Below are positions 35,521-44,118 of a stretch of DNA of 64,000 bases, in pieces. The stretch is taken from NCBI RefSeq assembly GCF_020687205.1, contig NZ_JAJEQE010000010.1, forward strand, positions 1 to 64,000, written 5' to 3'. A program made the translations under genes and the position numbers. This DNA is from Hominisplanchenecus faecis (lineage in GTDB: Bacteria; Bacillota; Clostridia; Lachnospirales; Lachnospiraceae). Every line of letters starts with the position of its first letter. The stretch's first letter is position 1. Below the pieces are notes generated by a model. That model was not told the DNA's origin. It saw only the letters and a program-made list of their open reading frames with translations, and made no database searches.

Positions 35521-36788
35521 AGACAAAGAAAAATATAAAAAGTATAGCAGCACTTTTTCTGTGTGTGATCCTGATGCTGACGGCAGGATGTGCAAAAGGG
35601 ACAGAAAAGGAGCAGGCAGCAGGAACAACTTCAGGTAAAGCACTGGCCGAGATGAATGATATCCCGGCCGATGGCATCATCACAAAAGAACAGTTCCAGA
35701 GCGTGGCCGGCAAAGAGCAGAAGGTTCAGTTTAAAGGAAGGACTGAAGACGGAATAACCTATGTCTGGACTTATGACTGTGCCAAAATCCAGAATCCGGA
35801 AGATCAGAATCTGAAGATAGATTTTACACAGGAAAATTTAGAGGAGATCAAGAAACAGGCAAACGATGCAAACGATGCCCTGCAGATGACGATGCACGGC
35901 AAAGGAGTGATCTGTGTGCCGACACTGGAAGTGACTCTGCCGCAGAGCTGGGAATCCAATGCCGCTTATCTTGTCAAAGAACAGGACGGCAAGCTGGCCA
36001 AAATGAGTGACGTAACGGTGACAAATGACAAAGAAAGTACGACACTTGTGATGACGGTAACTTCTCTTGACGGAGACTGCTATGTGATCGGCGGTGTCAC
36101 GGAAGAGCAGAATAAAGGAGCAGATGCAGCAAATCAGAGTTCCAAAAAGAAAGACGGAAAAGAGCAGAACCAGGAAACACAGGAAGAATCAGAAAATGGT
36201 ACAGACAGTGCGGATGCTGATGTAAGTGAAAATGCAGCCGATGAAAATGGTGAAAATCCGGCGGAAGAAAACAACAATGCCGGTCAGGATGCCGAAAATG
36301 ATAAAAAAGAAAACGGACAGAAAGCAGATGCTAAGGATCCGGGCGGCGATGCAGCTGATCAGGAAGATACTGCATCAGCTTCCAATACCTGTACGATTTC
36401 CATCAGTTGTGCAACGATTCTGGACAATATGGACCATTTAAAGAGCAGCAAGGCAGAGTTTGTTCCGTCCGATGGCTGGATTTTGGCACCGACGGAAGTA
36501 GAATTTACCGAAGGCGAATCTGTGCATGATGTACTGCAGCGTGTCTGCAAAGAAGCGGGTATCCAGATGGAATCCAGCTTCACACCGGCCTATAATTCTG
36601 CTTATGTAGAAGGCATCAACAATCTGTATGAATTTGACTGCGGAGAACTTTCCGGATGGATGTTCAGCGTCAATGGCTGGTATCCAAACTACGGATGCAG
36701 CAAATATACTGTAAATGCAGGTGATGAGATCTGCTGGGTATATACCTGCGATCTCGGAAAAGATGTAGGCGATAATTCTATGTATTAG
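35517..36788 (+). CDS. Lipoprotein with C-terminal DUF4430 domain
   Basis: A 423-residue lipoprotein: KTKKNIKS, a hydrophobic stretch, lipobox LTAGC (Cys about residue 25). Residues 50-195 form a first domain (TLEVTLPQSWESNAAYLVKE), then an acidic Glu/Asn/Asp spacer of about 95 residues, then a DUF4430 domain at about 291-418 (TEVEFTEGESVHDVLQRVCK, LSGWMFSVNGWYPNYGCSKY, GDEICWVYTCDLGKDVG). DUF4430 is the family that includes the C-terminal beta domain of intrinsic factor and transcobalamin. The start overlaps the toroid gene's stop by 4 bases (ATGA), so the two proteins are made together. Proposed role: second half of an extracellular ligand clamp that hands its cargo to the ECF transporter (inference). 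Confidence 0.8.
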   Translation: MKTKKNIKSIAALFLCVILMLTAGCAKGTEKEQAAGTTSGKALAEMNDIPADGIITKEQFQSVAGKEQKVQFKGRTEDGITYVWTYDCAKIQNPEDQNLKIDFTQENLEEIKKQANDANDALQMTMHGKGVICVPTLEVTLPQSWESNAAYLVKEQDGKLAKMSDVTVTNDKESTTLVMTVTSLDGDCYVIGGVTEEQNKGADAANQSSKKKDGKEQNQETQEESENGTDSADADVSENAADENGENPAEENNNAGQDAENDKKENGQKADAKDPGGDAADQEDTASASNTCTISISCATILDNMDHLKSSKAEFVPSDGWILAPTEVEFTEGESVHDVLQRVCKEAGIQMESSFTPAYNSAYVEGINNLYEFDCGELSGWMFSVNGWYPNYGCSKYTVNAGDEICWVYTCDLGKDVGDNSMY

Positions 36789-36810
36789 AGGGCAGATGCC
36801 GGAGGTAAAT

Positions 36811-37755
36811 ATGAAAGATACATTTTCTACATACCATCCGCTTCTGAACATGCTTTATTTTGTCGGAGTGATCGGAGTGACGGTATTTGTTGTTCATCCG
36901 GTCATTCTGGCAATTTCGCTGTTTGGAGGAATTGCATATTCCGTTTTGCTGAAAGGATGGAAAAAAACAGTTAAATTTAATCTGATCTTTTCGATACCGA
37001 TGATGCTGATCGTGGCACTGATGAATCCGATGTTCAACCACTATGGTGTGACGATCATCGGTTATCTGCACAATGGCAATCCGTTTACACTGGAGAGCTG
37101 TGTCTATGGTCTGGTGATGGCGATGATGCTGGTGTGTACGATGATCTGGTTTTCCTGTTATACGATCGTAATGACATCGGACAAGTTTATCTATCTGTTC
37201 GGAAAAATCATACCGGCACTGTCCCTGGTGCTTTCGATGTGTCTGCGTTTTGTCCCGAAATTTATCAGAGAGGCAGGTGTGATATCAGATGGTCAGAAAT
37301 GCATCGGACGAAGTACCGAAAACGGCAGTCTGGTAAAGCGTGCGAAACATGGGATCACGATATTTTCCATTTTGGTAACCTGGGCACTGGAAAATGCGAT
37401 CGAGACTTCAGATTCTATGAAATGCCGCGGTTACGGTGAAAAAGGAAGAACGGCATTTTCTCTGTATCGATTTGATAAACGTGATATTCTCTGCCTTTTG
37501 TTTATGGGAGCAAGTTTCGCACTGACTCTGTTTGGATTTTCAAAAGGCTATACGTTCTGTCAGTATAACCCGAAAATTATTGTAAAGGGAATTCCACTGA
37601 CAGCAGGAAGCCTGCTAGTATATCTGGCATTTTTGCTGTTCTCCGTGCTTCCGGTGGTGCTGGAACTCTGGGATCGATATCAGTGGAAACAGAGACGTAA
37701 ACAGGTAGAAAAAGCAGAGCAGGCCAATTATCGCCTGTGGGAAGTACAGGATTAG
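36811..37755 (+). CDS. ECF transporter T subunit (EcfT/CbiQ type)
   Basis: A 314-residue membrane protein, the scaffold that couples the ATPase to the substrate-binding S subunit. Several membrane helices are visible (LLNMLYFVGVIGVTVFVV, VYGLVMAMMLVCTMIW, IIPALSLVLSMCLRF) plus the conserved cytoplasmic coupling signature around SDSMKCRGYG (family form: A-R-G). Start 36811 is preferred to 36796 because GGAGGT lies 5 bases before it. Genes upstream and downstream are closely packed, giving an uninterrupted operon. Confidence 0.9.
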   Translation: MKDTFSTYHPLLNMLYFVGVIGVTVFVVHPVILAISLFGGIAYSVLLKGWKKTVKFNLIFSIPMMLIVALMNPMFNHYGVTIIGYLHNGNPFTLESCVYGLVMAMMLVCTMIWFSCYTIVMTSDKFIYLFGKIIPALSLVLSMCLRFVPKFIREAGVISDGQKCIGRSTENGSLVKRAKHGITIFSILVTWALENAIETSDSMKCRGYGEKGRTAFSLYRFDKRDILCLLFMGASFALTLFGFSKGYTFCQYNPKIIVKGIPLTAGSLLVYLAFLLFSVLPVVLELWDRYQWKQRRKQVEKAEQANYRLWEVQD

Positions 37756-37771
37756 AAAAAGGAGATAGGCG

Positions 37772-39598
37772 ATGTCAGAATCGATGGGAAAAGAAACGAA
37801 ACAAAACAGCAGCAAAAGTGATAAGAAGAATATTAATCATATTGATAATAGTATAGAAAGCCAGACAGATGGACCAGGTTCGATCCTGGAGATCAAAGAT
37901 CTCTGTTTTGCTTATCCGGAAGAAGAAAAAAGAGCGCTGAACCACATTTCCTTTCAGATAAAAGAAGGAGAATTTCTGGTGCTGTGCGGCAAGAGCGGAT
38001 GTGGAAAAAGTACGCTGTTAAAACATATGAAGACACCGCTGACACCGCACGGAAAACGAAAAGGAGAAATTCTTTTTGACGGAAAAAATCTGCATGAGAT
38101 GACAGGCAGGGAACAGAGTCAGAGAATCGGTTACGTTCTGCAAAACCCGGACAATCAGATCGTGACAGACAAAGTGTGGCATGAGCTGGCATTTGGACTG
38201 GAGAGTCTTGGATACAAAAGTGCAGAGATCCGTATCCGTGTGGCAGAAATGGCAAGTTATTTTGGAATCCAGGACTGGTTTTATAAAAATGTGGCAGAAT
38301 TATCAGGCGGTCAGAAACAGCTTCTGAATCTGGCTTCCATTATGGCTATGCATCCGGATATTCTGATTCTGGATGAGCCGACTTCACAGCTCGATCCGAT
38401 CGCTGCGTCCGATTTCCTGGGAACAGTAAAGAAGATCAACCGAGATCTCGGTACAACGATCCTGTTGACAGAGCACCACCTGGAAGAAGTATTTCCGGCA
38501 GCAGACCGTGTTGTCGTGATGGAGGGCGGAGAAGTACTGTGCATGGGAACACCGGAAGAGATCGGGGAAGAATTAAAAAAACAGAACCACGAAATGTTTC
38601 TGGCAATGCCGGTTCCGATGCAGATTTATGCAAAAGTAAATTCCGGAAAGCATATGGAGTGTCCGATCACAGTCCGGGACGGAAGAAACTGGCTGAATGC
38701 GATCTGCAAAGAAAAACAGATCCGGCCGCAGGAGGCAGAATTTTTCGGAAAAGATGCGAAAGAAAAGTTGGCGAAAGAAGAAATCATTCTGGAGGCGAAA
38801 GATATCTGGTTCCGTTATGACAAAGACCAGCCGGATGTTGTAAAAGGACTCAATCTCTCACTGAAGCGAGGAGAGTTTTTTGCATTGCTCGGCGGAAATG
38901 GAACCGGAAAATCAACGACGCTTTCGATCATCAGCCGGCTTCGAAAGCCATACCGCGGCAAAGTTCTGCTGGAAGGAAAAGATGTCCGCCGTTACAGTGA
39001 AAAGGAGCTGTTTCGTGGCTTTTTGGGGGTTCTGCCGCAGAATCCGCAGTCTCTGTTTGTAAAAAAGACGGTGGAGCTGGAACTGTTCGAGATGGTGGGC
39101 GGAACAAAAGAAAAGAAAAATGAAGAGTATCACCTTGCCATGGAAAAATGCGAGGCAGTGGAAGGAATCGTCAAAGTAACGCATTTAGAAGGACTGCTGC
39201 ACCGTCATCCATATGATTTAAGCGGCGGGGAACAGCAGAGACTGGCACTTGCGAAAATTCTGTTGCTGCGCCCGAAACTTCTTCTGATGGACGAACCGAC
39301 CAAAGGTCTGGACAGTTATTTTAAGAAAGAGTTTGCAGAAATTCTGGATCTTCTGAAAAAGCAGGGTGTAACGATCTTTATGATCTCGCATGATATCGAG
39401 TTCTGTGCATCTTATGCGGACCGCTGCGGTCTGTTCTTTGACGGAAATATTGCGGCGAGCGGTACACCAAAATCTTTCTTTGCCGGAAATAACTTCTATA
39501 CGACAGCGGCAAACAGGATGGCACGTAAATATTTTCCGATGGCAGTGACGGCAGCAGATGTTGCGGAAGCTCTTTTGGATGACAGCAGGTGTGTGTGA
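37772..39598 (+). CDS. ECF transporter ATPase, two ABC domains fused
   Basis: A 608-residue protein with two complete ABC ATPase domains in one chain, equal to EcfA plus EcfA'. Domain 1: Walker A CGKSGCGKST near residue 72, Q-loop LQNPDNQIV, signature LSGGQKQ, Walker B ILILDEPTS. Domain 2: GGNGTGKST near 373, LPQNPQSL, LSGGEQQR, LLLMDEPTKG. Most ECF transporters use two separate ATPase genes; fusion ensures a 1:1 dimer. A 30-residue hydrophilic tail precedes domain 1. GGAGA lies before ATG 37772. Confidence 0.93.
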   Translation: MSESMGKETKQNSSKSDKKNINHIDNSIESQTDGPGSILEIKDLCFAYPEEEKRALNHISFQIKEGEFLVLCGKSGCGKSTLLKHMKTPLTPHGKRKGEILFDGKNLHEMTGREQSQRIGYVLQNPDNQIVTDKVWHELAFGLESLGYKSAEIRIRVAEMASYFGIQDWFYKNVAELSGGQKQLLNLASIMAMHPDILILDEPTSQLDPIAASDFLGTVKKINRDLGTTILLTEHHLEEVFPAADRVVVMEGGEVLCMGTPEEIGEELKKQNHEMFLAMPVPMQIYAKVNSGKHMECPITVRDGRNWLNAICKEKQIRPQEAEFFGKDAKEKLAKEEIILEAKDIWFRYDKDQPDVVKGLNLSLKRGEFFALLGGNGTGKSTTLSIISRLRKPYRGKVLLEGKDVRRYSEKELFRGFLGVLPQNPQSLFVKKTVELELFEMVGGTKEKKNEEYHLAMEKCEAVEGIVKVTHLEGLLHRHPYDLSGGEQQRLALAKILLLRPKLLLMDEPTKGLDSYFKKEFAEILDLLKKQGVTIFMISHDIEFCASYADRCGLFFDGNIAASGTPKSFFAGNNFYTTAANRMARKYFPMAVTAADVAEALLDDSRCV

Positions 39599-39599
39599 T

Positions 39600-40622
39600 A
39601 TGCAAAAAAAGATGAAAAATGAGAAGATACAGGGAGTGCAGGCCGGGAATATGGAAAGAGAACAGGAAACAAAAGAATTTCTGAAGCAGTTTTATGAATC
39701 GCCGGAAGCAGAGGAAGATACGATCGCAGCGAAGCTGAAACGCACCTTCGTGCCAAAAGGCAAAAAGACAAAAGCAATCGCAGATTTTGCCAAAGATCTG
39801 ATGGGCGAAGGCGGAGCCGGTGATGTTGTGATCGATGATGATATGTTTGAGGCAGACACCGAAGGCTATAAACAACAGGAAAAGAAACGCCTGTCAAAAC
39901 GGACCAGAGTCAGTCTGTTTTTGCTTCTGGTGGCAATCCCTCTTACTATTGCAGCCGGATTCTGGCTGACAGATCAAAGTGCACTGGCAGACTGGATCGA
40001 TCGAGTGTTTGGTCCGAGAAAATATTATCTGATCAGCCTGGTGATCGTGCTTTATGCATTGCTGCCGTTTTTTATGGCATTTGAAGGAAGAAAACCGGAA
40101 GTCAGAGAACTGGTTGTCCTGGCAACCATGATCGCACTGGCCACTGCCGGAAGAGCGGCTTTCTTTATGACGCCGAGCTTTAAGCCGATCATCGCGATCG
40201 TGATCATATCGGCAATCGCCTTTGGAGCAGAGGCTGGCTTTTTGGTTGGATCGATGACCATGCTGGTCAGCAACTTCCTGTTCGGTCAGGGTCCCTGGAC
40301 GCCATGGCAGATGTTTGCCATGGGATTTATCGGATTTTTATCCGGTATCCTCTACCGACTGCGGATCCTGCCGACAAAACGGCTGCAGCTGTCCGTATAT
40401 GGCTTTCTGGTCACCTTTATGATCTACGGCGGGATCATGAACCCGGCGGCACTGTTTATGAGCGTATATCAATTCAGCTGGAGCGGACTGCTTGCGATCT
40501 ATATCTCCGGTGTTCCGGTCGATCTGGTGCATGCAAGCTCAACCTTCTTGTTTTTGTGGATCGGGGCGAAGCCGTTGCTGGAGAAACTGCAGAGGATCAA
40601 GGTGAAGTATGGGTTGTTGTAG
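39600..40622 (+). CDS. ECF transporter S (substrate-binding) subunit
   Basis: A 340-residue membrane protein with an unusually long cytosolic N-terminus of about 100 residues, then about six helices. The stretch ATAGRAAFFMTPSFKP and GQGPWTPWQMFAMGFIGFLSG resembles S subunits of the group that includes the cobalamin/cobinamide carrier CbrT and predicted B12-precursor carriers; the substrate cannot be fixed by eye. The start ATG 39600 lies 1 base after the ATPase stop. Last gene of the operon; terminator at 40651. Adjacent extracellular toroid and DUF4430 proteins are consistent with a corrinoid-like ligand. Confidence 0.82.
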   Translation: MQKKMKNEKIQGVQAGNMEREQETKEFLKQFYESPEAEEDTIAAKLKRTFVPKGKKTKAIADFAKDLMGEGGAGDVVIDDDMFEADTEGYKQQEKKRLSKRTRVSLFLLLVAIPLTIAAGFWLTDQSALADWIDRVFGPRKYYLISLVIVLYALLPFFMAFEGRKPEVRELVVLATMIALATAGRAAFFMTPSFKPIIAIVIISAIAFGAEAGFLVGSMTMLVSNFLFGQGPWTPWQMFAMGFIGFLSGILYRLRILPTKRLQLSVYGFLVTFMIYGGIMNPAALFMSVYQFSWSGLLAIYISGVPVDLVHASSTFLFLWIGAKPLLEKLQRIKVKYGLL

Positions 40623-40650
40623 GAAAATTTTAATTTCCTTCCTCCTGCCA

Positions 40651-40706
40651 GGCAAGTGCGATAGCTCTGTGTCATCTGTCCCTGACAGTTTCGCAGATGC
40701 CTTTTT
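40651..40706 (+). terminator. Terminator of the ECF operon
   Basis: GGCA-AG-TGCGA faces TCGCA-GA-TGCC, a stem interrupted by a symmetric AG/GA internal loop, then TTTTT. The loop can form a smaller internal hairpin (CTGTC / GACAG). Confidence 0.6.
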
Positions 40707-40841
40707 GAATTTAAGTGCAGAATAAATTAAAAAAAGCTGCAAGTGTACATAAAATTTCCAAAAATGAAGATAATGATTACTGTTCATAAAAGCCTGAATC
40801 AGGTTTGAGGTGACAAATATCATGTATGACAGGAGGAACTT

Positions 40842-41276
40842 ATGGAGACAGAGATCAAAATGTTGAGTGACATTCACAAAAATGCAGACATGGGACAGGA
40901 TACACTGCGTCATATTCTGGATGCGACAAAGGATACGGAATTTTCGAAAACGGTCAGCAGGCAGATGCAGGAATATGAAAAAGCATTTCAGGTCAGTGGA
41001 CAGATGCTGAAAGCACGCCATGCACCGGAAGAACAAAAAGAAGCTCCGATGATCTCCAAATGGATGGCTCACATGAATATCAACAGGAAAAGTATGCAGG
41101 ATATGCAGACTTCAAAGCTTGCGGAAATGCTGATCCAGGGCAGCACCATGGGCGTTACCAGCCTGACAAGACAGATCCGTGACTATGATGGAGAGGATAC
41201 AGAAGTGCTGGATTTTGCAAAAAAACAGTTGAAGCGGGAAGAGAAAAATATTGATGAATTAAAAAAATTTTTGTAA
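40842..41276 (+). CDS. Small helical protein of unknown function
   Basis: A 144-residue, Met/Lys/Glu-rich protein, predicted to be entirely alpha-helical with the look of a four-helix bundle (ferritin-like proportions: MQEYEKAFQVSGQMLK, KLAEMLIQGSTMGVTSLT, EVLDFAKKQLKREEKNIDEL). I see no metal-binding EXXH pairs, so ferritin-type chemistry is not supported. Strong AGGAGGA before ATG 40842. It stands alone between the ECF operon and nrdD. No function proposed. Confidence 0.7.
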   Translation: METEIKMLSDIHKNADMGQDTLRHILDATKDTEFSKTVSRQMQEYEKAFQVSGQMLKARHAPEEQKEAPMISKWMAHMNINRKSMQDMQTSKLAEMLIQGSTMGVTSLTRQIRDYDGEDTEVLDFAKKQLKREEKNIDELKKFL

Positions 41277-41294
41277 AAACGTTGCAAAAGCCTC

Positions 41295-41383
41295 TTTACG
41301 TGTATGTCATTATGGTATATACTATATTCTACATGTTGTTTGATGAAAAAACAAAATTTAGATAGATACACAACATATAGTAG
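41295..41383 (+). promoter_or_regulatory. nrdD promoter region with a candidate NrdR box
   Basis: TTTACG, 17 bases, TATACT (41318-41323) is a possible promoter. The sequence at 41368-41383 (ACACAACATATAGTAG) matches the NrdR-box consensus as I recall it at about 13 of 16 positions and overlaps the ribosome site; a weaker match overlaps the -10 box (41319-41334). The start-to-start distance of 49 bases is not the usual tandem spacing, so this is tentative. Confidence 0.4.
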
Positions 41384-41397
41384 GAGGAGACTTGGTG

Positions 41398-43530
41398 ATG
41401 TACGTCATAAAGAAAGATGGAACACGGGAAGAATTCAATGTAGATAAGATCATAGCGGCAGTCAACAAATCAGCAGCCCGCATTTTGTATGAGTTTTCGA
41501 CAGATGAGATCGCATTTATCTGTCAGTTTGCATATGACCGGGCGGAGTCCCTTAAAAAAGACGGGATCACGATCCAGGAGATGCATAACATTGTCGAAGG
41601 TGCTCTCGAGAGAGTCAATCCGGCAGTAGCCAAAAGCTATCGTGATTACCGCAACTACAAGCTGGATTTTATCCATATGATGGATGAGGTCTACACAAAG
41701 AGCCAGTCGATCCGTTACATCGGAGACAAGAGCAATGCCAACACGGACAGTGCCCTGGTGGCGACAAAGCGAAGCCTGATCTTTAACGAGCTGAATAAAG
41801 AGCTGTACCGCAAATTTTTTATGACGCGTGATGAGCTTCAGGCGTGCAAGGACGGCTATATCTATATCCACGATCAGTCCGCGAGACTGGATACTATGAA
41901 CTGCTGTCTGTTTGATGTGGCAGCTGTTCTGACCGGCGGATTTGAGATGGGAAATGTCTGGTACAACGAGCCGAAGACACTGGATACGGCGTTCGATGTG
42001 ATCGGTGATATTATTTTAAGTACGGCGGCACAGCAGTACGGCGGATTTACCGTGCCGGAGATGGACAAGGTGCTTGCTCCGTATGCCGAGAAGAGCTACA
42101 AGAAATATAAAGAAGAATTTATCAAATATGCAGATCCGTTATGGAACGGCGTGGAAGAACGTGCCGAAGAATATGCGATCAACAAAGTGAGACGTGATTT
42201 TGACCAGGGATGGCAGGGTATTGAGTATAAGTTAAATACCGTCGGTTCCTCCAGAGGCGATTATCCGTTTGTGACCGTAACGATCGGACTTGGAACACAG
42301 CGTTTTGAAAAAATGTGCAACATTTCGCTTCTGAACGTCCATAAGGGCGGACAGGGAAGACCGGGCAACAAGAAACCGGTGCTGTTCCCGAAAATTGTCT
42401 TTCTTTATGACGAGAAACTGCACGGTGTAGGCGGAGAATGTGAAGATGTCTTTGAGGCCGGCGTGGCATGTTCTGCAAAGACCATGTATCCGGACTGGCT
42501 TTCCATGACCGGAAAAGGCTATATTTCCAGCATGTACAAACAGTACAAAAAAGTGATCAGCCCGATGGGATGCCGTGCATTCTTAAGTCCGTGGTACGAA
42601 AGAGGCGGTATGTATCCGGCAGACGACAAAGATGTGCCAGTATTTACCGGACGCTTCAACATCGGTGCTGTCAGCCTGCATCTCCCGATGATCCTTGCCA
42701 AAGCAAGATCCGAGAGCCGTGATTTTTACGAAGTGCTGGACTATTATCTGGAAATGATCCGCAATCTGCACAAACGTACTTACGAGTATCTGGGAGCGAT
42801 GAAAGCATCCACCAACCCGCTGGCTTACTGCGAAGGCGGGTTCTACGGCGGACATCTGAAACCGAACGAACGCATCAAAAAGCTGTTAAAGCCGATGACG
42901 GCATCCTTTGGTATCACCGCCCTGAATGAACTGCAGGAACTCTATAACGGAAAATCTATCACCGAAGACGGTGAGTTTGCTCTGGAAGTACTGGAATATA
43001 TTAACAAGAAAGTTTCTGAATTCAAAGAAGAAGACGGCTGGCTGTATGCGATCTACGGCACACCGGCAGAGAGCCTGTGCGGACTTCAGGTCGAGCAGTT
43101 CCGCAAGAAATACGGCATCGTGGAGAATGTATCCGACCGTCCATACGTCAGCAACAGCTTCCACTGCCATGTAACCGAAGATATCACACCAATCGAAAAA
43201 CAGGATCTGGAAGGTCGTTTCTGGGAACTGTGCAACGGAGGCAAGATTCAGTATGTACGTTATCCGATCGATTACAACGTACAGGCGATCAAGAGCCTGA
43301 TCCGCCGTGCGATGGATCTGGGCTACTACGAAGGAGTCAACCTTTCTCTGGCCTACTGCGATGACTGCGGTCATCAGGAACTGGAGATGGATGTCTGCCC
43401 GAAATGCGGTTCCAAGAACCTCACGAAGATCGACCGTATGAATGGATATCTGTCCTACAGCCGCGTGCATGGCGATACCAGACTGAACGAGGCAAAGATG
43501 GCAGAGATCGCAGAACGTAAGAGTATGTAA
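41398..43530 (+). CDS. Anaerobic (class III) ribonucleoside-triphosphate reductase
   Basis: A 710-residue NrdD, which makes deoxynucleotides under anoxia using a glycyl radical. An ATP-cone regulatory domain lies at the N-terminus (VIKKDGTREEFNVDKIIAAVNKS). The catalytic barrel follows, then a C-terminal zinc site (CDDCGHQELEMDVCPKCG, CxxC pairs) and the glycyl-radical region RMNGYLSYSRVHGD. Codons TTG 41392, GTG 41395 and ATG 41398 are adjacent; the ATG is chosen by spacing (10 bases) from AGGAGG. The activase NrdG, which usually follows directly, is absent here and elsewhere in the window. Confidence 0.95.
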   Translation: MYVIKKDGTREEFNVDKIIAAVNKSAARILYEFSTDEIAFICQFAYDRAESLKKDGITIQEMHNIVEGALERVNPAVAKSYRDYRNYKLDFIHMMDEVYTKSQSIRYIGDKSNANTDSALVATKRSLIFNELNKELYRKFFMTRDELQACKDGYIYIHDQSARLDTMNCCLFDVAAVLTGGFEMGNVWYNEPKTLDTAFDVIGDIILSTAAQQYGGFTVPEMDKVLAPYAEKSYKKYKEEFIKYADPLWNGVEERAEEYAINKVRRDFDQGWQGIEYKLNTVGSSRGDYPFVTVTIGLGTQRFEKMCNISLLNVHKGGQGRPGNKKPVLFPKIVFLYDEKLHGVGGECEDVFEAGVACSAKTMYPDWLSMTGKGYISSMYKQYKKVISPMGCRAFLSPWYERGGMYPADDKDVPVFTGRFNIGAVSLHLPMILAKARSESRDFYEVLDYYLEMIRNLHKRTYEYLGAMKASTNPLAYCEGGFYGGHLKPNERIKKLLKPMTASFGITALNELQELYNGKSITEDGEFALEVLEYINKKVSEFKEEDGWLYAIYGTPAESLCGLQVEQFRKKYGIVENVSDRPYVSNSFHCHVTEDITPIEKQDLEGRFWELCNGGKIQYVRYPIDYNVQAIKSLIRRAMDLGYYEGVNLSLAYCDDCGHQELEMDVCPKCGSKNLTKIDRMNGYLSYSRVHGDTRLNEAKMAEIAERKSM

Positions 43531-43625
43531 AAATTAAGAAACAAAGATATGGATGAAAGATAGAAAAATCAAAAGATATCAATATAGGATATTGATAAAA
43601 ATATAATAGAAGAGATAAATAAGAC

Positions 43626-43815
43626 GCCATAATCGTCCGAAAACAATCCTCTGACACGCTGCGTTTCCTGTTCGGTTCGCTCGCCGGTTAGCCGCCCTTC
43701 GCCTAAACTCGCAGCTTCGCTGCTCAAACAGCGGCTCCCCTGGGCGGCAGCATCGCAAACCTCACGACGGAATCCTTGCTACCGTCAGAGCGATTTGTTT
43801 TCGGATGATTATGGC
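43626..43815. repeat. 190-bp palindromic structured element (MITE-like or RNA)
   Basis: The ends are 21-base near-perfect inverted repeats (one mismatch): GCCATAATCGTCCGAAAACA... and its complement ending GGATGATTATGGC. Inside them CTCTGAC pairs with GTCAGAG, GCCGCCC with GGGCGGC, and GCAGC with GCTGC around TTC, so the whole unit can fold into a long branched hairpin. It is a GC-rich island in AT-rich flanks and has no coding frame. No target-site duplication is evident. Confidence 0.75.
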
Positions 43816-44010
43816 TGTTTTTATACCTGTTTAAAATTTCTGAAAATTTAAAGAAAAATATCGTAGCAAAAAATGATAAATGATTTAAATGAGAAAAATA
43901 TTGAAAATATTACCAAAATATAATAAAATTCAGATATAAATAAACGCTGTGAAAGAAGATATTATCAGAGGTTAAGGTCAAAAGATGCCATATGAATTGT
44001 TTCATAGTGT
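43816..44010. other. AT-rich intergenic stretch
   Basis: About 195 bases rich in A and T with no reading frame, terminator or clear repeat. The gap from nrdD to the next gene is 588 bases in all. An AT hairpin (TATCAATAT / ATATTGATA) lies at 43577-43597 just after nrdD, without a T-run on the plus strand. Confidence 0.5.
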
Positions 44011-44038
44011 TTGTATATTAAATTATATCATATATAGT
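44011..44038 (+). promoter_or_regulatory. Promoter of the small membrane protein
   Basis: TTGTAT (44011-44016), 16 bases, TATAGT (44033-44038), 80 bases before the start codon. Confidence 0.5.
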
Positions 44039-44118
44039 GCAGCTTTCATTTTTGTAAGCGAAGAGCTGTAATTTGCATCAGTGACGAGATTTAAGGTTGG
44101 ATTTCAGGAGGTGAGCGA

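Noticed and set aside
43531-44118. Possible hidden nrdG or small gene in the gap after nrdD
   Set aside because: No open frame with radical-SAM cysteines or ribosome site in any frame; the only structure is the palindromic element.
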